A DNA stretch of 64,000 bases from Streptomyces sp. NBC_01716 (GTDB lineage: Bacteria; Actinomycetota; Actinomycetes; Streptomycetales; Streptomycetaceae): assembly GCF_036248275.1 (NCBI RefSeq), contig NZ_CP109181.1:5828001-5892000 (forward strand), written 5' to 3'. The notes under the pieces are model-generated. The model was not told where the DNA came from. It saw only the letters and a program-made list of their open reading frames with translations, and ran no database searches. Shown in pieces: positions 53,258-62,509 of the stretch. Both the position numbers and the translations under genes were made by a program. The number at the start of each line of letters is the position of its first letter. The stretch's first letter is position 1.

Positions 53258-55828
53258 TCAGCCCGCCGCCCGGTCCGCCTCCTGGGCGCGCAGCGCGCGG
53301 TCCACGCCCGCCCGGGACTCCGACATCAGGCGCCGCAGCGCCGCGTTCGGGGACGCCGAGGCCAGCCAGGCGTCGGTCGCGTCAAGCGTCGACCGCGCCA
53401 CCTGGAGCGCGGGGTACAGACCCAGCGCGATCTGCTGCGCCATCTCATGGCTGCGCGAGTCCCACACGCCCTTGACCACTTCGAAGTACTTCTCAGTGTA
53501 CGGCGCGAGCAGTTCAAGCTGGTCCGTCTGGACGAACCCGCCGATGACCGCCTCCTGGAGCGCGTTCGGGAGCTTGTCGGACTCCACGACCGAGGCCCAC
53601 GCCTCGGCCTTCGCCTCGGCCGTCGGGCGCGCCGAGCGTGCCGCCGCCGCGTGCCGCTCGCCCGCCGCCGTGCGGTCGCGCTCGTACTCCGCGGCGATCT
53701 CGTCCTCGTCGAACACCCCGACCGCCGCCAGCCGCTGGACGAACGCCCAGCGCAGCTCGGTGTCCACGGCCAGGCCGTCGACCGACTCGGAACCGTCCAG
53801 CAGCCCCTGGAGCAGGTCCAGTTGCTGCGGCGTACGGGCCGTCGCCGCGAAGGCGCGGGCCCAGGCCAGCTGGTGGTCGCTGCCCGGCTCCGCCGTCCGC
53901 AGATGCGCCAGCGTCGCCTCCGTCCACTGGGTGAGCCCCGCCTCGCGCCACTCCGGCGCCGCGTACAGGTCCAGCGCGAGCTTCACCTGGCGGTGCAGCG
54001 ACTGCACCACGCCGATGTCCGTCTCCTTGGCGATGCCCGACAGCGCGAGAGCCAGGTAGTCGCGTGTGGCGAGCTCGCCGTCACGCGTCATGTCCCACGC
54101 GGACGCCCAGCTCAGCGCGCGCGGCAGCGACTCGGCGAAGTCCCCGAGGTGCGCGGTGACGACCCGCAGCGACTCCTCGTCGAGGCGGACCTTCGCGTAC
54201 GACAGGTCGTCGTCGTTGAGCAGGATGACCGCGGGCCGGGGCGTGTTCGCGGGGAACGGCACAGGCGTCAGCTCGCCGTCGACGTCCAGCTCGATCCGGC
54301 TGCTCCGGACCAGTTTCCCGCCCTCGGCCAGGTCGTAGCAGCCGATCGCGATGCGGTGCGGGCGCAGCACCGCCGTGCCCTTCGCGCCCGGGGGCAGCGC
54401 GGGCGCCTCCTGCCGTACGGCGAGGGAGACCACGTGCCCCGCCTCGTCCAGCTCGATCTCGGGCCGCAGGATGTTGATGCCGGCCGTCTCCAGCCACGCC
54501 TTCGACCAGGTCTTCAGATCACGCCCGGAGGTCTCCTCCAGTGCGCCGAGCAGATCCGAGAGGCGCGTGTTCCCGTACGCGTGCGCCTTGAAGTACGCCT
54601 GTACGCCCCGGAAGAACTCGTCCTGGCCGACATAGGCCACGAGCTGCTTGAGGACGGACGCCCCCTTCGCGTACGTGATCCCGTCGAAGTTGACGAGCAC
54701 GTCGTCCAGGTCGGTGATCTCCGCCATGATCGGGTGCGTCGACGGGAGCTGGTCCTGCCGGTACGCCCACGTCTTCATGGAGTTGGCGAACGTCGTCCAC
54801 GACTGCGGCCAGCGCGACTCCGGCGCGTGCGCGAGGCACGCGATCGAGGTGTACGTCGCGAACGACTCGTTCAGCCACAGGTCGTTCCACCACTCCATGG
54901 TGACCAGGTCGCCGAACCACATGTGCGCCAGCTCGTGCAGGATCGTCTCGGCGCGCGTCTCGTACGCCGCGTCCGTCACCTTCGACCGGAAGACGTACTG
55001 GTCGCGGATGGTGACGGCGCCCGCGTTCTCCATCGCGCCCGCGTTGAACTCGGGCACGAAGAGCTGGTCGTACTTGGCGAACGGGTACGCGTAGTCGAAC
55101 TTCTCCTGGAACCAGTCGAAGCCGAGCCGGGTGACCTCGAAGATCGCGTCCGCGTCCAGGTACTCGGCCAGCGAGGGCCGGCAGTAGACCCCGAGCGGCA
55201 CCGACTGCCCGTCCTTCTCGTAGGTGCTGTGCACCGAGTGGTACGGACCGACGATCAGCGCCGTGATGTACGTCGAGATCCGCGGCGTCGGCTCGAAGCG
55301 CCACACGTGGGACTCGGGCTCCGGCGTGGGGGAGTTCGAGATCACGGTCCAGCCCTCCGGGGCGGTCACCGTGAACCGGAACGTCGCCTTGAGGTCGGGC
55401 TGCTCGAACGAGGCGAATACCCGCCGCGCGTCCGGCACCTCGAACTGCGTGTACAGATAGGCCTGTTGGTCGACCGGGTCGACGAACCGGTGCAGACCCT
55501 CGCCGGTGTTGGTGTACTCGCAGTCCGCGGTCACCGTCAGCTCGTTCGCGCCCTGCCGCAGATGGTGCAGCGCGATGCGCGAGTCGCGGAAGACCGAGGC
55601 GACGTCGAGCTGCTTGCCGTTCAGCACCACCTGGTGGACGGCGGGTGCCACCAGGTCGATGAAGGTCTCCGCCCCGGCGTCCGCGCTCTCGAAGCGTACG
55701 GTCGTGACGGACCGGTAGGTCCCGCCCTCCTGCGCGCCGCTGAGATCGAGGTCGATCTCGTACGAGTCAACGGTGAGGAGGCGCGCCCGCTGCTGCGCCT
55801 CTTCACGGGTCAGATTTGTGCCAGGCAC
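53258..55828 (-). CDS. pepN: Aminopeptidase N (M1 family)
   Basis: From GTG at 55828, after AGGAG, the protein has 857 aa, the length I remember for Streptomyces PepN. It has the M1 features: GAMEN 264-268, zinc site HELAH with H298, E299, H302 and distal E321 in NESFATY, and a helical C-terminal domain typical of the ERAP1-like end. It removes N-terminal residues from peptides in the cytosol; no signal peptide is present. An ATG at 55864 in frame would add 12 residues but has a poorly placed ribosome site. A paralogue begins downstream at 62510. Confidence 0.93.
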   Translation of the reverse strand: MPGTNLTREEAQQRARLLTVDSYEIDLDLSGAQEGGTYRSVTTVRFESADAGAETFIDLVAPAVHQVVLNGKQLDVASVFRDSRIALHHLRQGANELTVTADCEYTNTGEGLHRFVDPVDQQAYLYTQFEVPDARRVFASFEQPDLKATFRFTVTAPEGWTVISNSPTPEPESHVWRFEPTPRISTYITALIVGPYHSVHSTYEKDGQSVPLGVYCRPSLAEYLDADAIFEVTRLGFDWFQEKFDYAYPFAKYDQLFVPEFNAGAMENAGAVTIRDQYVFRSKVTDAAYETRAETILHELAHMWFGDLVTMEWWNDLWLNESFATYTSIACLAHAPESRWPQSWTTFANSMKTWAYRQDQLPSTHPIMAEITDLDDVLVNFDGITYAKGASVLKQLVAYVGQDEFFRGVQAYFKAHAYGNTRLSDLLGALEETSGRDLKTWSKAWLETAGINILRPEIELDEAGHVVSLAVRQEAPALPPGAKGTAVLRPHRIAIGCYDLAEGGKLVRSSRIELDVDGELTPVPFPANTPRPAVILLNDDDLSYAKVRLDEESLRVVTAHLGDFAESLPRALSWASAWDMTRDGELATRDYLALALSGIAKETDIGVVQSLHRQVKLALDLYAAPEWREAGLTQWTEATLAHLRTAEPGSDHQLAWARAFAATARTPQQLDLLQGLLDGSESVDGLAVDTELRWAFVQRLAAVGVFDEDEIAAEYERDRTAAGERHAAAARSARPTAEAKAEAWASVVESDKLPNALQEAVIGGFVQTDQLELLAPYTEKYFEVVKGVWDSRSHEMAQQIALGLYPALQVARSTLDATDAWLASASPNAALRRLMSESRAGVDRALRAQEADRAAG

Positions 55829-55931
55829 CCGGTCATCTCCTCGGATCGGTACGTTTTGGCTCATCCTTCCACGGGGCGGCGGGACGGCGGCCAGGTGGCG
55901 GGAGTGTTCCTACCCGGGTAGCATCGAGAGT

Positions 55932-56162
55932 ATGAAGATCAGTGTGAGTCTGCCACAGGAGGATGTCGCCTTCGTTGACGAGTACGCGAAGAGGACGGAG
56001 GCCGAGTCGCGGTCCGCGGTGATACACGCCGCCATCGAGTCACTGCGTGCCGCCCAGCTTGAGGCCGAGTACACAGAGGCTTTCGCGGAGTGGAGTGGGA
56101 GCGAGGACGCCGCTCTTTGGGACCGGACGAGCGGGGACGGAATCACCGATGAGGCGTGGTGA
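55932..56162 (+). CDS. Ribbon-helix-helix antitoxin (MazE/CopG type)
   Basis: The 76-aa protein begins MKISVSLPQEDVAFVDEYAK, a ribbon-helix-helix DNA-binding start, and ends in an acidic tail (AEWSGSEDAALWDRTSGDG) of the kind that blocks MazF. It overlaps the toxin gene by 14 bp, the usual coupling of these pairs. The antitoxin should repress its own promoter. It lies head-to-head with pepN, with about 100 bp between the starts. Confidence 0.85.
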   Translation: MKISVSLPQEDVAFVDEYAKRTEAESRSAVIHAAIESLRAAQLEAEYTEAFAEWSGSEDAALWDRTSGDGITDEAW

Positions 56163-56496
56163 CATCTACATGGTCGATCTGGAGCCGGCGCGGGGCGGCG
56201 AGGCCAACAAGCGCAGACCAGCGGTGATCATCTCCAACGATGGTGCCAACGAGTCGGTGGAGCGCAACGGGAGAGGTGTGGTCACCGTGGTGCCTCTGAC
56301 GTCGAACACTTCTCGTGTTCTCTCGTTCCAGGTGTTCCTCCCTGCGGGTGAATCCGGCCTGCCCAAGGATTCGAAAGTTCAGTGCGAGCAGATCCGTGCC
56401 GTGACTCCGGAGCGTGTTCTCCAGCGGGTCGGCTCGGTGCCACGCCAACGCATGGCCGAACTCGCAACGGCACTTCGACGGCACCTGGCGCTCTGA
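56149..56496 (+). CDS. MazF/PemK-family mRNA interferase toxin
   Basis: The 115-aa protein has the MazF fold: MRRGDIYMVDLEPARGGEANKRRPAVIISND, VTVVPLTSNTSR and VQCEQIRAVTPERV, with the arginine and threonine positions used for RNA cleavage. It should cut mRNA at short sites when the antitoxin is lost. The start ATG lies inside the antitoxin gene. It converges on asd. Confidence 0.88.
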   Translation: MRRGDIYMVDLEPARGGEANKRRPAVIISNDGANESVERNGRGVVTVVPLTSNTSRVLSFQVFLPAGESGLPKDSKVQCEQIRAVTPERVLQRVGSVPRQRMAELATALRRHLAL

Positions 56497-56548
56497 GCAG
56501 AGAGGGGGCGACCACCGAAAACTCGGGGCCGCCCCGTCGATGTACCGA

Positions 56549-57577
56549 CTAGCCGCGCGGCTCCGCCGCCACCAGCTCCGCGATCTGCACCGCGTTCAGC
56601 GCCGCGCCCTTGCGCAGGTTGTCGTTCGAGACGAACAGCGCCAGGCCGTTGTCCACCGTCTCGTCCTGGCGGACGCGGCCTACGTAGGAGGCGTCCTTGC
56701 CGGCGGCCTGGAGCGGCGTCGGGATCTCGGAGAGCTCGACGCCGGGGGCGTCCTTCAGCAGCTCGTACGCCCGCTCCACACTGATCGGACGCTCGAAGCG
56801 GGCATTGACCTGGAGGGAGTGCCCGGAGAAGACCGGCACCCGCACACAGGTCCCGGAGACCTTCAGCTCCGGGATCTCCAGGATCTTGCGGGACTCGTTG
56901 CGGAGTTTCTGCTCCTCGTCCGTCTCGAAGGACCCGTCGTCCACGATCGAGCCCGCGAGCGGCAGCACGTTGAAGGCGATCGGGCGCTTGTAGACACCCG
57001 GCTCGGGGAATTCCACGGCGTCCCCGTCGAACGTCAGCCGGTCGGCGTTCTCCACGACCTTGAGGGCCTGGTCGTGGAGTTCCGCGACGCCCGCGAGGCC
57101 GGAGCCGGACACGGCCTGGTACGTCGTGGCGACGAGCGCGACGAGACCGGCCTCGGCGTGCAGGGGGCGCAGCACGGGCATGGCGGCCATGGTGGTGCAG
57201 TTCGGGTTGGCGATGATGCCCTTGGGGCGGTCGGCGACCGCGTGCGGGTTGACCTCGGAGACCACCAGCGGGACCTCGGGGTGGCTCCGCCAGGCGGACG
57301 AGTTGTCGATCACGACCGGGCCCTGGGAAGCCACCTTCTCGGCGAGCGCCCTGGACGTGGCGCCGCCGGCGGAGAAGAGCACGATGTCCAGGCCGGTGTA
57401 GTCGGCCGTCGACGCGTCCTCGACGGTGACCGGCTCGCCCCGCCACTCGATGGTGGATCCCGCGGAGCGGGCGGAGGCGAACAGCCGCAGCTCGTCGGCC
57501 GGGAATTTCCGCTCGGCCAGGATGGTGCGCATGACTGTGCCGACCTGACCGGTGGCTCCGACGATTCCGACCTTCAC
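56549..57577 (-). CDS. asd: Aspartate-semialdehyde dehydrogenase
   Basis: The 342-aa enzyme begins MKVGIVGATGQVGTVM (NADP-binding loop), with the catalytic cysteine in NPNCTTMAA (C127) and the substrate region CVRVPVFSGHS. GTG at 57577 has GGAGGAG about 6 bases upstream, which rules out the longer open frame. It reduces aspartyl phosphate to aspartate semialdehyde for lysine, threonine, methionine and cell-wall diaminopimelate. The usual aspartokinase partner is not next to it in this window. Confidence 0.94.
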   Translation of the reverse strand: MKVGIVGATGQVGTVMRTILAERKFPADELRLFASARSAGSTIEWRGEPVTVEDASTADYTGLDIVLFSAGGATSRALAEKVASQGPVVIDNSSAWRSHPEVPLVVSEVNPHAVADRPKGIIANPNCTTMAAMPVLRPLHAEAGLVALVATTYQAVSGSGLAGVAELHDQALKVVENADRLTFDGDAVEFPEPGVYKRPIAFNVLPLAGSIVDDGSFETDEEQKLRNESRKILEIPELKVSGTCVRVPVFSGHSLQVNARFERPISVERAYELLKDAPGVELSEIPTPLQAAGKDASYVGRVRQDETVDNGLALFVSNDNLRKGAALNAVQIAELVAAEPRG

Positions 57578-57712
57578 AGGGACTCCTCCGTACGTACACG
57601 CGGCTCGGGTGCCGCGTCCATGATGCGTCTGTCCGAGCCCGCCTTGTCCAATCCATTCCGCTGGTCGGGACTGTGCGGCGTCGGTCACACCGGTGTCCGG
57701 GGCACACGCGTA

Positions 57713-57746
57713 AGGGGCGGGCGCCCGTCCGGACGCCCGCCCCCTT
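57713..57746 (-). terminator. Terminator hairpin after the subtilase gene
   Basis: AGGGGCGGGCG and CGCCCGCCCCCT form an 11-bp GC stem with one bulged base, 36 bp beyond the protease stop on the minus strand and upstream of asd. It is a strong candidate for the end of the protease transcript. Confidence 0.7.
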
Positions 57747-57781
57747 CGTACACAGCCCTTACGCAGCGGCCGGTCCCGCCG

Positions 57782-60700
57782 TTACGGCAGGACCTTCTCG
57801 ATCACGACACTGCCGGTGCCCGCGGCCGTACCGCGCGCGTTCAGCAGCTGGACCTCGCCGAAGAACTGCCGTCCCTCCGGAGCCGCGCCCGCCACCGTCA
57901 CCTCGGCGGAGACATCCGCCGACGCGCCGTTGGCGAGCTTCACCGGAGCGTCGCCGACCGTGACCTCACCCAGCGACGCCGAGTAGAAGACGTCGCGGTA
58001 GTCGTACTCGGTGGTCCCGGCCGGGACCGAGTAGCCGGCCACCACGAAGGTGTACTCACCGGCCGCCGGCTCGATCAGGCTCACGGCCTCCTCGGAGTCA
58101 CCGTCGGCGGCCTGTCCGACCAGCACACCGTCCCTGAAGACCGCGAGGTCCAGGTCGGCCGCAGTGTCCGAGGTGCCGCCGATGGCCACGTCGAGCCGCT
58201 CGACGCCCGCACCGATGGTGACGGTCGTCTCCTTCTCCTCGCCCTGGCCGATCGAAGGCCGGTCGACCTTCGCCGAGCCGAGCGAGCCGCCGGCGAGCTT
58301 GCCGTCGATGGCGGCTGACCCGTTGGTGACGGTCCACTCGACCGGGGCCGGTGTACCGATCTTGGCCTCGGGGAGCGTGGTGACCGCCGGGTCGAACGAG
58401 GCACCCAGCACGGTGACGTCGAGCTTGTACGGGTTGTTCAGCAGCGGCGACGTACGGCGCGACTCGACCTCGATCTCCCAGACGCCCGGCGTCGGGTCCG
58501 TGTACGAACGCAGGTCCGGACGGCAGGTGTTGGCCGGGTTGTTGTAGTTCGGGTAGCAGAAGATCGTCGAGCTGTCCTCCATCTGCACACCCTGCGGGTG
58601 GAGGCTGATGAAGCGGGTCTGGCTGCCGTCCGCGAGCCCGCCGAGCGCGACCTCAAGGGTCTTGGCGCCCTCGGGGACGGTGACGAAGTACGACTCCGTG
58701 CCGTTGCGCTCGACCGAGCCCAGCGACGAGTACGTGAAGGCGGGCTTCGCCAGCTTCTTGGAGACGACCACCGTGGTCAGGATCTGCTTGTCCACGCCCG
58801 TGCTGGAACGGTCGTCCAGTTCGAGGATGGCGCTGTGCGCGCCGGCCTGGTCGGGCTTGGCCTGCACGGTGACGGTGACCGGCTTGTTCTTCGGCAGCTT
58901 GACCTTCTTGCCGCTCAGCAGCTTGAAGGTGCCGTCGTTGTACTTCCAGTTGAGCTGGTGCTCCACCAGGCGGTTGGGACCGGTGGTGCGGGTGATGGTG
59001 ACGTCGTACGTCCGGCTCTTGCCGGCCTGGAGGCCGCCCTCACGGTCGTACACACCGGTGCCGAAGCCCGGGGTCTTCAGCGCGAAGTCGATCGAGGTGT
59101 CGACGGGGGCCTTGACGCTGTACTCGTTGGCCTTCGCGCCGTCCTTGATCGCGTCCCACGCGCCGACGACGTCGATGAGGCCCGCGCCCTGTTCGTGCGC
59201 CTTCTTGCCGGCGATCTTGGTGGCGGTGGAGGTGAGCGCCGTCCGCAGCTTCGCGGGGGTCAGCTCGATCCCCTTCTGCTTGGCCGCCGAGAGCAGCAGC
59301 GCGCTCGCGCCGGTCGCCTGCGGGGAGGCCATCGAGGTGCCCTGGAGCATCGAGTAGCCGGGCGGCAGCTGGTAGCCGGCCTCGGCGACGGGGCCGCCGG
59401 GGAACCAGGTCTGCGTGGTGTTGATGGCGGCGCCGGGGGCCGAGATGATCGGCGCGAAGCCACCGTCCTCACGCGGACCGCGGGCGGAGAACGGCATCAT
59501 GTCGTAGTCGGTCGTGGTGACCGAGCCGTAGTTCGCCGCCCATGTCTCCTTGGAGATCGAGGCGCCGACCGAGATGACCTTGTCAGCGACGGCGGGGTCG
59601 CTGATGGTGTTGGTGCCGGGTCCGTCGTTGCCCGCGGAGATCACGAGCTGGACGCCGTAGGTGTCGATGAGCCGGTTGTAGAGCTCGGCCCGCGCGTTGT
59701 TGCCGTCGTTGAGACCGGGCAGTCCGCCGATGGACATGTTGACGATGTCCACGCCGCGCTCGATGACGAGGTCGGCCATGCCCTCGGTGAGGGCGATGTT
59801 GGTGCAGCCGCCGCTCCATGTGCAGGCGCGCGACGAGACCAGCTGGGCGCCGGGCGCCGCGCCGTTCATCTTGCCGCCGAACAGGCTGTTTGCCGCGGTG
59901 ATACCGGCCACGTGGGTGCCGTGGGAGCCCTCGATGACGCCGATGTTGACGTAGTCGGCCCTGGCGCCCGCGGAGTTGTAGACGACGTCCTCCCGGACCT
60001 CGACCACGAACGGGATGCGCTCGACGATCTCGGTCTTCGGGTCGTCCTCGCCGAAGTAGCCGATCTGGAAGCCGTTCTTGTACGGCTTCATGATCTTGTC
60101 GTTGCCGAACTTGGCGTCGTTGTTGAGGTCGATACGTACGGTGCGGGTGCCCGCGTCGTACAGCATCGCCCATACGTCGGTCGTGTCGCCGTCCCGGTTC
60201 AGGTCCCCGGCCATGTCGCCGCCGCGCGTGGCGGACTCGGCGAACAGGTTGAACTTGTAGTTCCCGGCGGGGGCCGAGTACGTGCGGTTGTTGACCGTGA
60301 ACGACGGGCCCTTGACGTCGAGTTGCATCTGACGCCAGGTGCCGTCACCGTCGGAGACCGGGTCCGTCGCCGTGACCCAGTCGACGATCTTGCGCTCGCC
60401 GGTGCTGGTCTTCTGCAGCGCCGGGTGGCCCAGGTCGACGCCGGAGTCCAGGATGCCGATGGTGACTCCGCGGCCGTCGGCCTTCGGGTTCTGCTTGACG
60501 AAGTCCACCGCACCGGTCTCGAAGGACGGGTTGAACGGGTTCTTCGCCGGGGTGTTCGCGCCGGGCGCGGTCGCGGCCCTGGCGCCCTCGGCCTTCGCGG
60601 CGCCCTTCACCGTGTCGGCGGCGGGCGTCGGGTCGTCCAGCTCGATCTCGTGCTTGAGGTCGATGCCATGGACGGAGGAGAGCTTGCCCGCCGCCTTGAG

Positions 60701-61084
60701 CGCGGCCTCGGCCTTGCCGGTGGGCAGGGTCGCCCGTACGTAACCGAGCTGGTCGTACGTCTTGCCGACCACCGCGCCGGACACGGCGTCGAACTGGTCG
60801 GAGACCTGCTCGGTCTGGCCCGGCGCCGTGGCCACCATGACGGTGACGTTCTTCTCGCCCTCGGCGACAGCCTTGTCGAGCAGCTCGACATCGGCCGAAC
60901 CGAGCTTCTCAGATGCGGACTTGGCAGGTTTCACAGGTGCGGCGGCGGCCGGGTCGTCGGCGGCCGGAGCGGCGAAGACAGGCAGCGCGCCACTGGCTAT
61001 CAGCGCGGCCGCGAGAGACGCGGCTGCGGCGACCCGGGCCACGCGTCTCGGACCGGATATGGAGCTCTCGGATTCGGAGGTCAT
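57782..61084 (-). CDS. Large secreted subtilisin-like serine protease (S8)
   Basis: From the second in-frame ATG (61084, better spaced to AGGG than the one six bases earlier) the protein has 1100 aa. A signal peptide (about 1-39) is followed by an I9-like propeptide region (78-145) and the protease domain with D213 (GILDSGVDL), H388 (GSHGTHVAG), the oxyanion N486 and S584 (GTSMASPQ). Between the Asp and His lies an insert of about 175 residues with Asn/Asp-rich DLNRDGDTTDVW, a likely Ca site. About 480 residues of beta-domain tail follow, probably for surface or substrate binding. It would be self-cleaved after secretion. Confidence 0.9.
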   Translation of the reverse strand: MTSESESSISGPRRVARVAAAASLAAALIASGALPVFAAPAADDPAAAAPVKPAKSASEKLGSADVELLDKAVAEGEKNVTVMVATAPGQTEQVSDQFDAVSGAVVGKTYDQLGYVRATLPTGKAEAALKAAGKLSSVHGIDLKHEIELDDPTPAADTVKGAAKAEGARAATAPGANTPAKNPFNPSFETGAVDFVKQNPKADGRGVTIGILDSGVDLGHPALQKTSTGERKIVDWVTATDPVSDGDGTWRQMQLDVKGPSFTVNNRTYSAPAGNYKFNLFAESATRGGDMAGDLNRDGDTTDVWAMLYDAGTRTVRIDLNNDAKFGNDKIMKPYKNGFQIGYFGEDDPKTEIVERIPFVVEVREDVVYNSAGARADYVNIGVIEGSHGTHVAGITAANSLFGGKMNGAAPGAQLVSSRACTWSGGCTNIALTEGMADLVIERGVDIVNMSIGGLPGLNDGNNARAELYNRLIDTYGVQLVISAGNDGPGTNTISDPAVADKVISVGASISKETWAANYGSVTTTDYDMMPFSARGPREDGGFAPIISAPGAAINTTQTWFPGGPVAEAGYQLPPGYSMLQGTSMASPQATGASALLLSAAKQKGIELTPAKLRTALTSTATKIAGKKAHEQGAGLIDVVGAWDAIKDGAKANEYSVKAPVDTSIDFALKTPGFGTGVYDREGGLQAGKSRTYDVTITRTTGPNRLVEHQLNWKYNDGTFKLLSGKKVKLPKNKPVTVTVQAKPDQAGAHSAILELDDRSSTGVDKQILTTVVVSKKLAKPAFTYSSLGSVERNGTESYFVTVPEGAKTLEVALGGLADGSQTRFISLHPQGVQMEDSSTIFCYPNYNNPANTCRPDLRSYTDPTPGVWEIEVESRRTSPLLNNPYKLDVTVLGASFDPAVTTLPEAKIGTPAPVEWTVTNGSAAIDGKLAGGSLGSAKVDRPSIGQGEEKETTVTIGAGVERLDVAIGGTSDTAADLDLAVFRDGVLVGQAADGDSEEAVSLIEPAAGEYTFVVAGYSVPAGTTEYDYRDVFYSASLGEVTVGDAPVKLANGASADVSAEVTVAGAAPEGRQFFGEVQLLNARGTAAGTGSVVIEKVLP

Positions 61085-61264
61085 CAGCATCCCTGGTTGT
61101 GAAAGAGACAGTCCGGAATTCGGTACCGGATGACCGCTCAGCTTTGCGTAAATGACCAGGGTTTGTGGAGAGCTGTCAGTACTGGGAACCGGCGGTGGCG
61201 TACATCCGCCAGCTCACCGTCTCCGCCATCGAGGACCAACCACCCGATATCCGGGCCTCGTTCC

Positions 61265-62359
61265 TCACCTGGGCAGCACCACCACGCGCGCCGCGGGCTC
61301 GCGGTCGGCCGAGGCGAGCAGGGCCGTACGGACCACCGTCGCCTGCAACTCCGGCGAATCGCGCAGCTTCCGGGGCGTGAGATGGACGACGGTGATGCCG
61401 AGCCGCTCCAGGTGTTCGCGCTTGCGCGCGCACCGTGACCAAGCGACCTCGTCCTCCGGGGTCCTGCCGTGGTGCGGCGCGCGCGTGTCCAGTTCCAGGG
61501 CGACGGCGTGGTCGGGCCAGTACGCGTCGAGACCGCCGAGAGGCGGACCGCCCGGCAGCCGCAGGTCGACGTTCCAGACCGGCTCGGGAAGCTTGTGCGT
61601 GCGCACCATCTCGTAGAGCCTGCCCTCGGCGAGCGCCCGGCCGGCGGCGAGCAGCGAGTCCACGGCATCCACGACATGCGGCCGGGACAGCAGCCGCGCC
61701 TGGCTCAACTCCCGTACGACGGCGGCCGGTTCGCAGTGCCCGTACCGCACGGCCTCGGTGAGCAGCCGGCGTACGGCCGCCGGGTCGGTGAGCCCGGCGA
61801 CCGCGTCGGCCAGGGCGCGGACGACGGGCGCCACGGGGAGGCCGGTGACCTGCCCGGCGGCGGGCAGCGCGTGCGCGCGGACGATCCGGACGTACCCCGT
61901 GGAGCGCAGCCGTCGGGTACGCGGGACGAGTACGTCGATGTGGTCCAGTGCGGTCAGCGCGGGGGCCGAGGAGAAGCCGTGCAGGGTGAGGGCGGCGAGG
62001 CCGGTGATCATCGCGCTGTCACGGGAGGGGCGGGTGGCGGCCGTACGGCCCGCGGGCTGGGCCGGTACGTCCCCGCGCGCCGCGCCGGGGGCCGGGCGGC
62101 GCTCCGCGTACAACAGGGCCCCGCGCAGGCGCTCTTCGCTCGTCGGTGGGCCCTGGTGGAGCAGGAACACCCCTGGCAGCAACTGCTGCCAGGGGCCGCC
62201 GGGCCCGCAGCGCGCGGCGGCGTGTGCCGCGCTGACGCCGTGCTCGCGCAACTGCGCGGCGGACAGGACGCGCCGCTGCGCGCCGGCGAGGTGGCTGAGG
62301 GGGCGGGGGAAGAGCGGGGAGGGGGTCTCGCCGCCGCAGGAGGTGGAGGAGTTGTTCAT
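61265..62359 (-). CDS. AbiEi-like protein with DUF559/Vsr-type nuclease-fold end
   Basis: The 364-aa protein (ATG 62359, GGGGAAG upstream) has an N-terminal winged-helix-like region (LSAAQLREHGVSAAHAAARCG...WQQLLPGVFLLH), as in type IV antitoxin AbiEi and related proteins. A middle domain follows. The C-terminal 90 residues carry LDAYWPDHAVALELD and HLERLGITVVHLTPRKL, the D...ExD-type pattern of the DUF559/very-short-patch-repair nuclease fold. No AbiEii-type toxin gene is beside it. It could be a nuclease or a DNA-binding regulator; the family is common and mostly uncharacterised in actinobacteria. Confidence 0.65.
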   Translation of the reverse strand: MNNSSTSCGGETPSPLFPRPLSHLAGAQRRVLSAAQLREHGVSAAHAAARCGPGGPWQQLLPGVFLLHQGPPTSEERLRGALLYAERRPAPGAARGDVPAQPAGRTAATRPSRDSAMITGLAALTLHGFSSAPALTALDHIDVLVPRTRRLRSTGYVRIVRAHALPAAGQVTGLPVAPVVRALADAVAGLTDPAAVRRLLTEAVRYGHCEPAAVVRELSQARLLSRPHVVDAVDSLLAAGRALAEGRLYEMVRTHKLPEPVWNVDLRLPGGPPLGGLDAYWPDHAVALELDTRAPHHGRTPEDEVAWSRCARKREHLERLGITVVHLTPRKLRDSPELQATVVRTALLASADREPAARVVVLPR

Positions 62360-62509
62360 GTCCGGGGCTTCCCCGCGAACCGCCCACCCGCTAACCGCTG
62401 TTACGAGCCCGTCGACAAACCCGGACAAGCTCGCCCTAAAGTACGGACGTTCGAATGCCGATCAGACGGGGCGCTTCCGGACGCGCCCCGCCCCGGAGAG
62501 GCTCCCCGC

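Noticed and set aside
58598..61102. Long open frame of about 830 codons on the plus strand
   Set aside because: It lies fully opposite the subtilase gene and has composition typical of third-position GC bias (Asp/Val/Leu/Gly/Arg), no ribosome site and no recognisable domain. Similar antisense frames opposite the kinase, permease and pepN genes were dismissed for the same reason.
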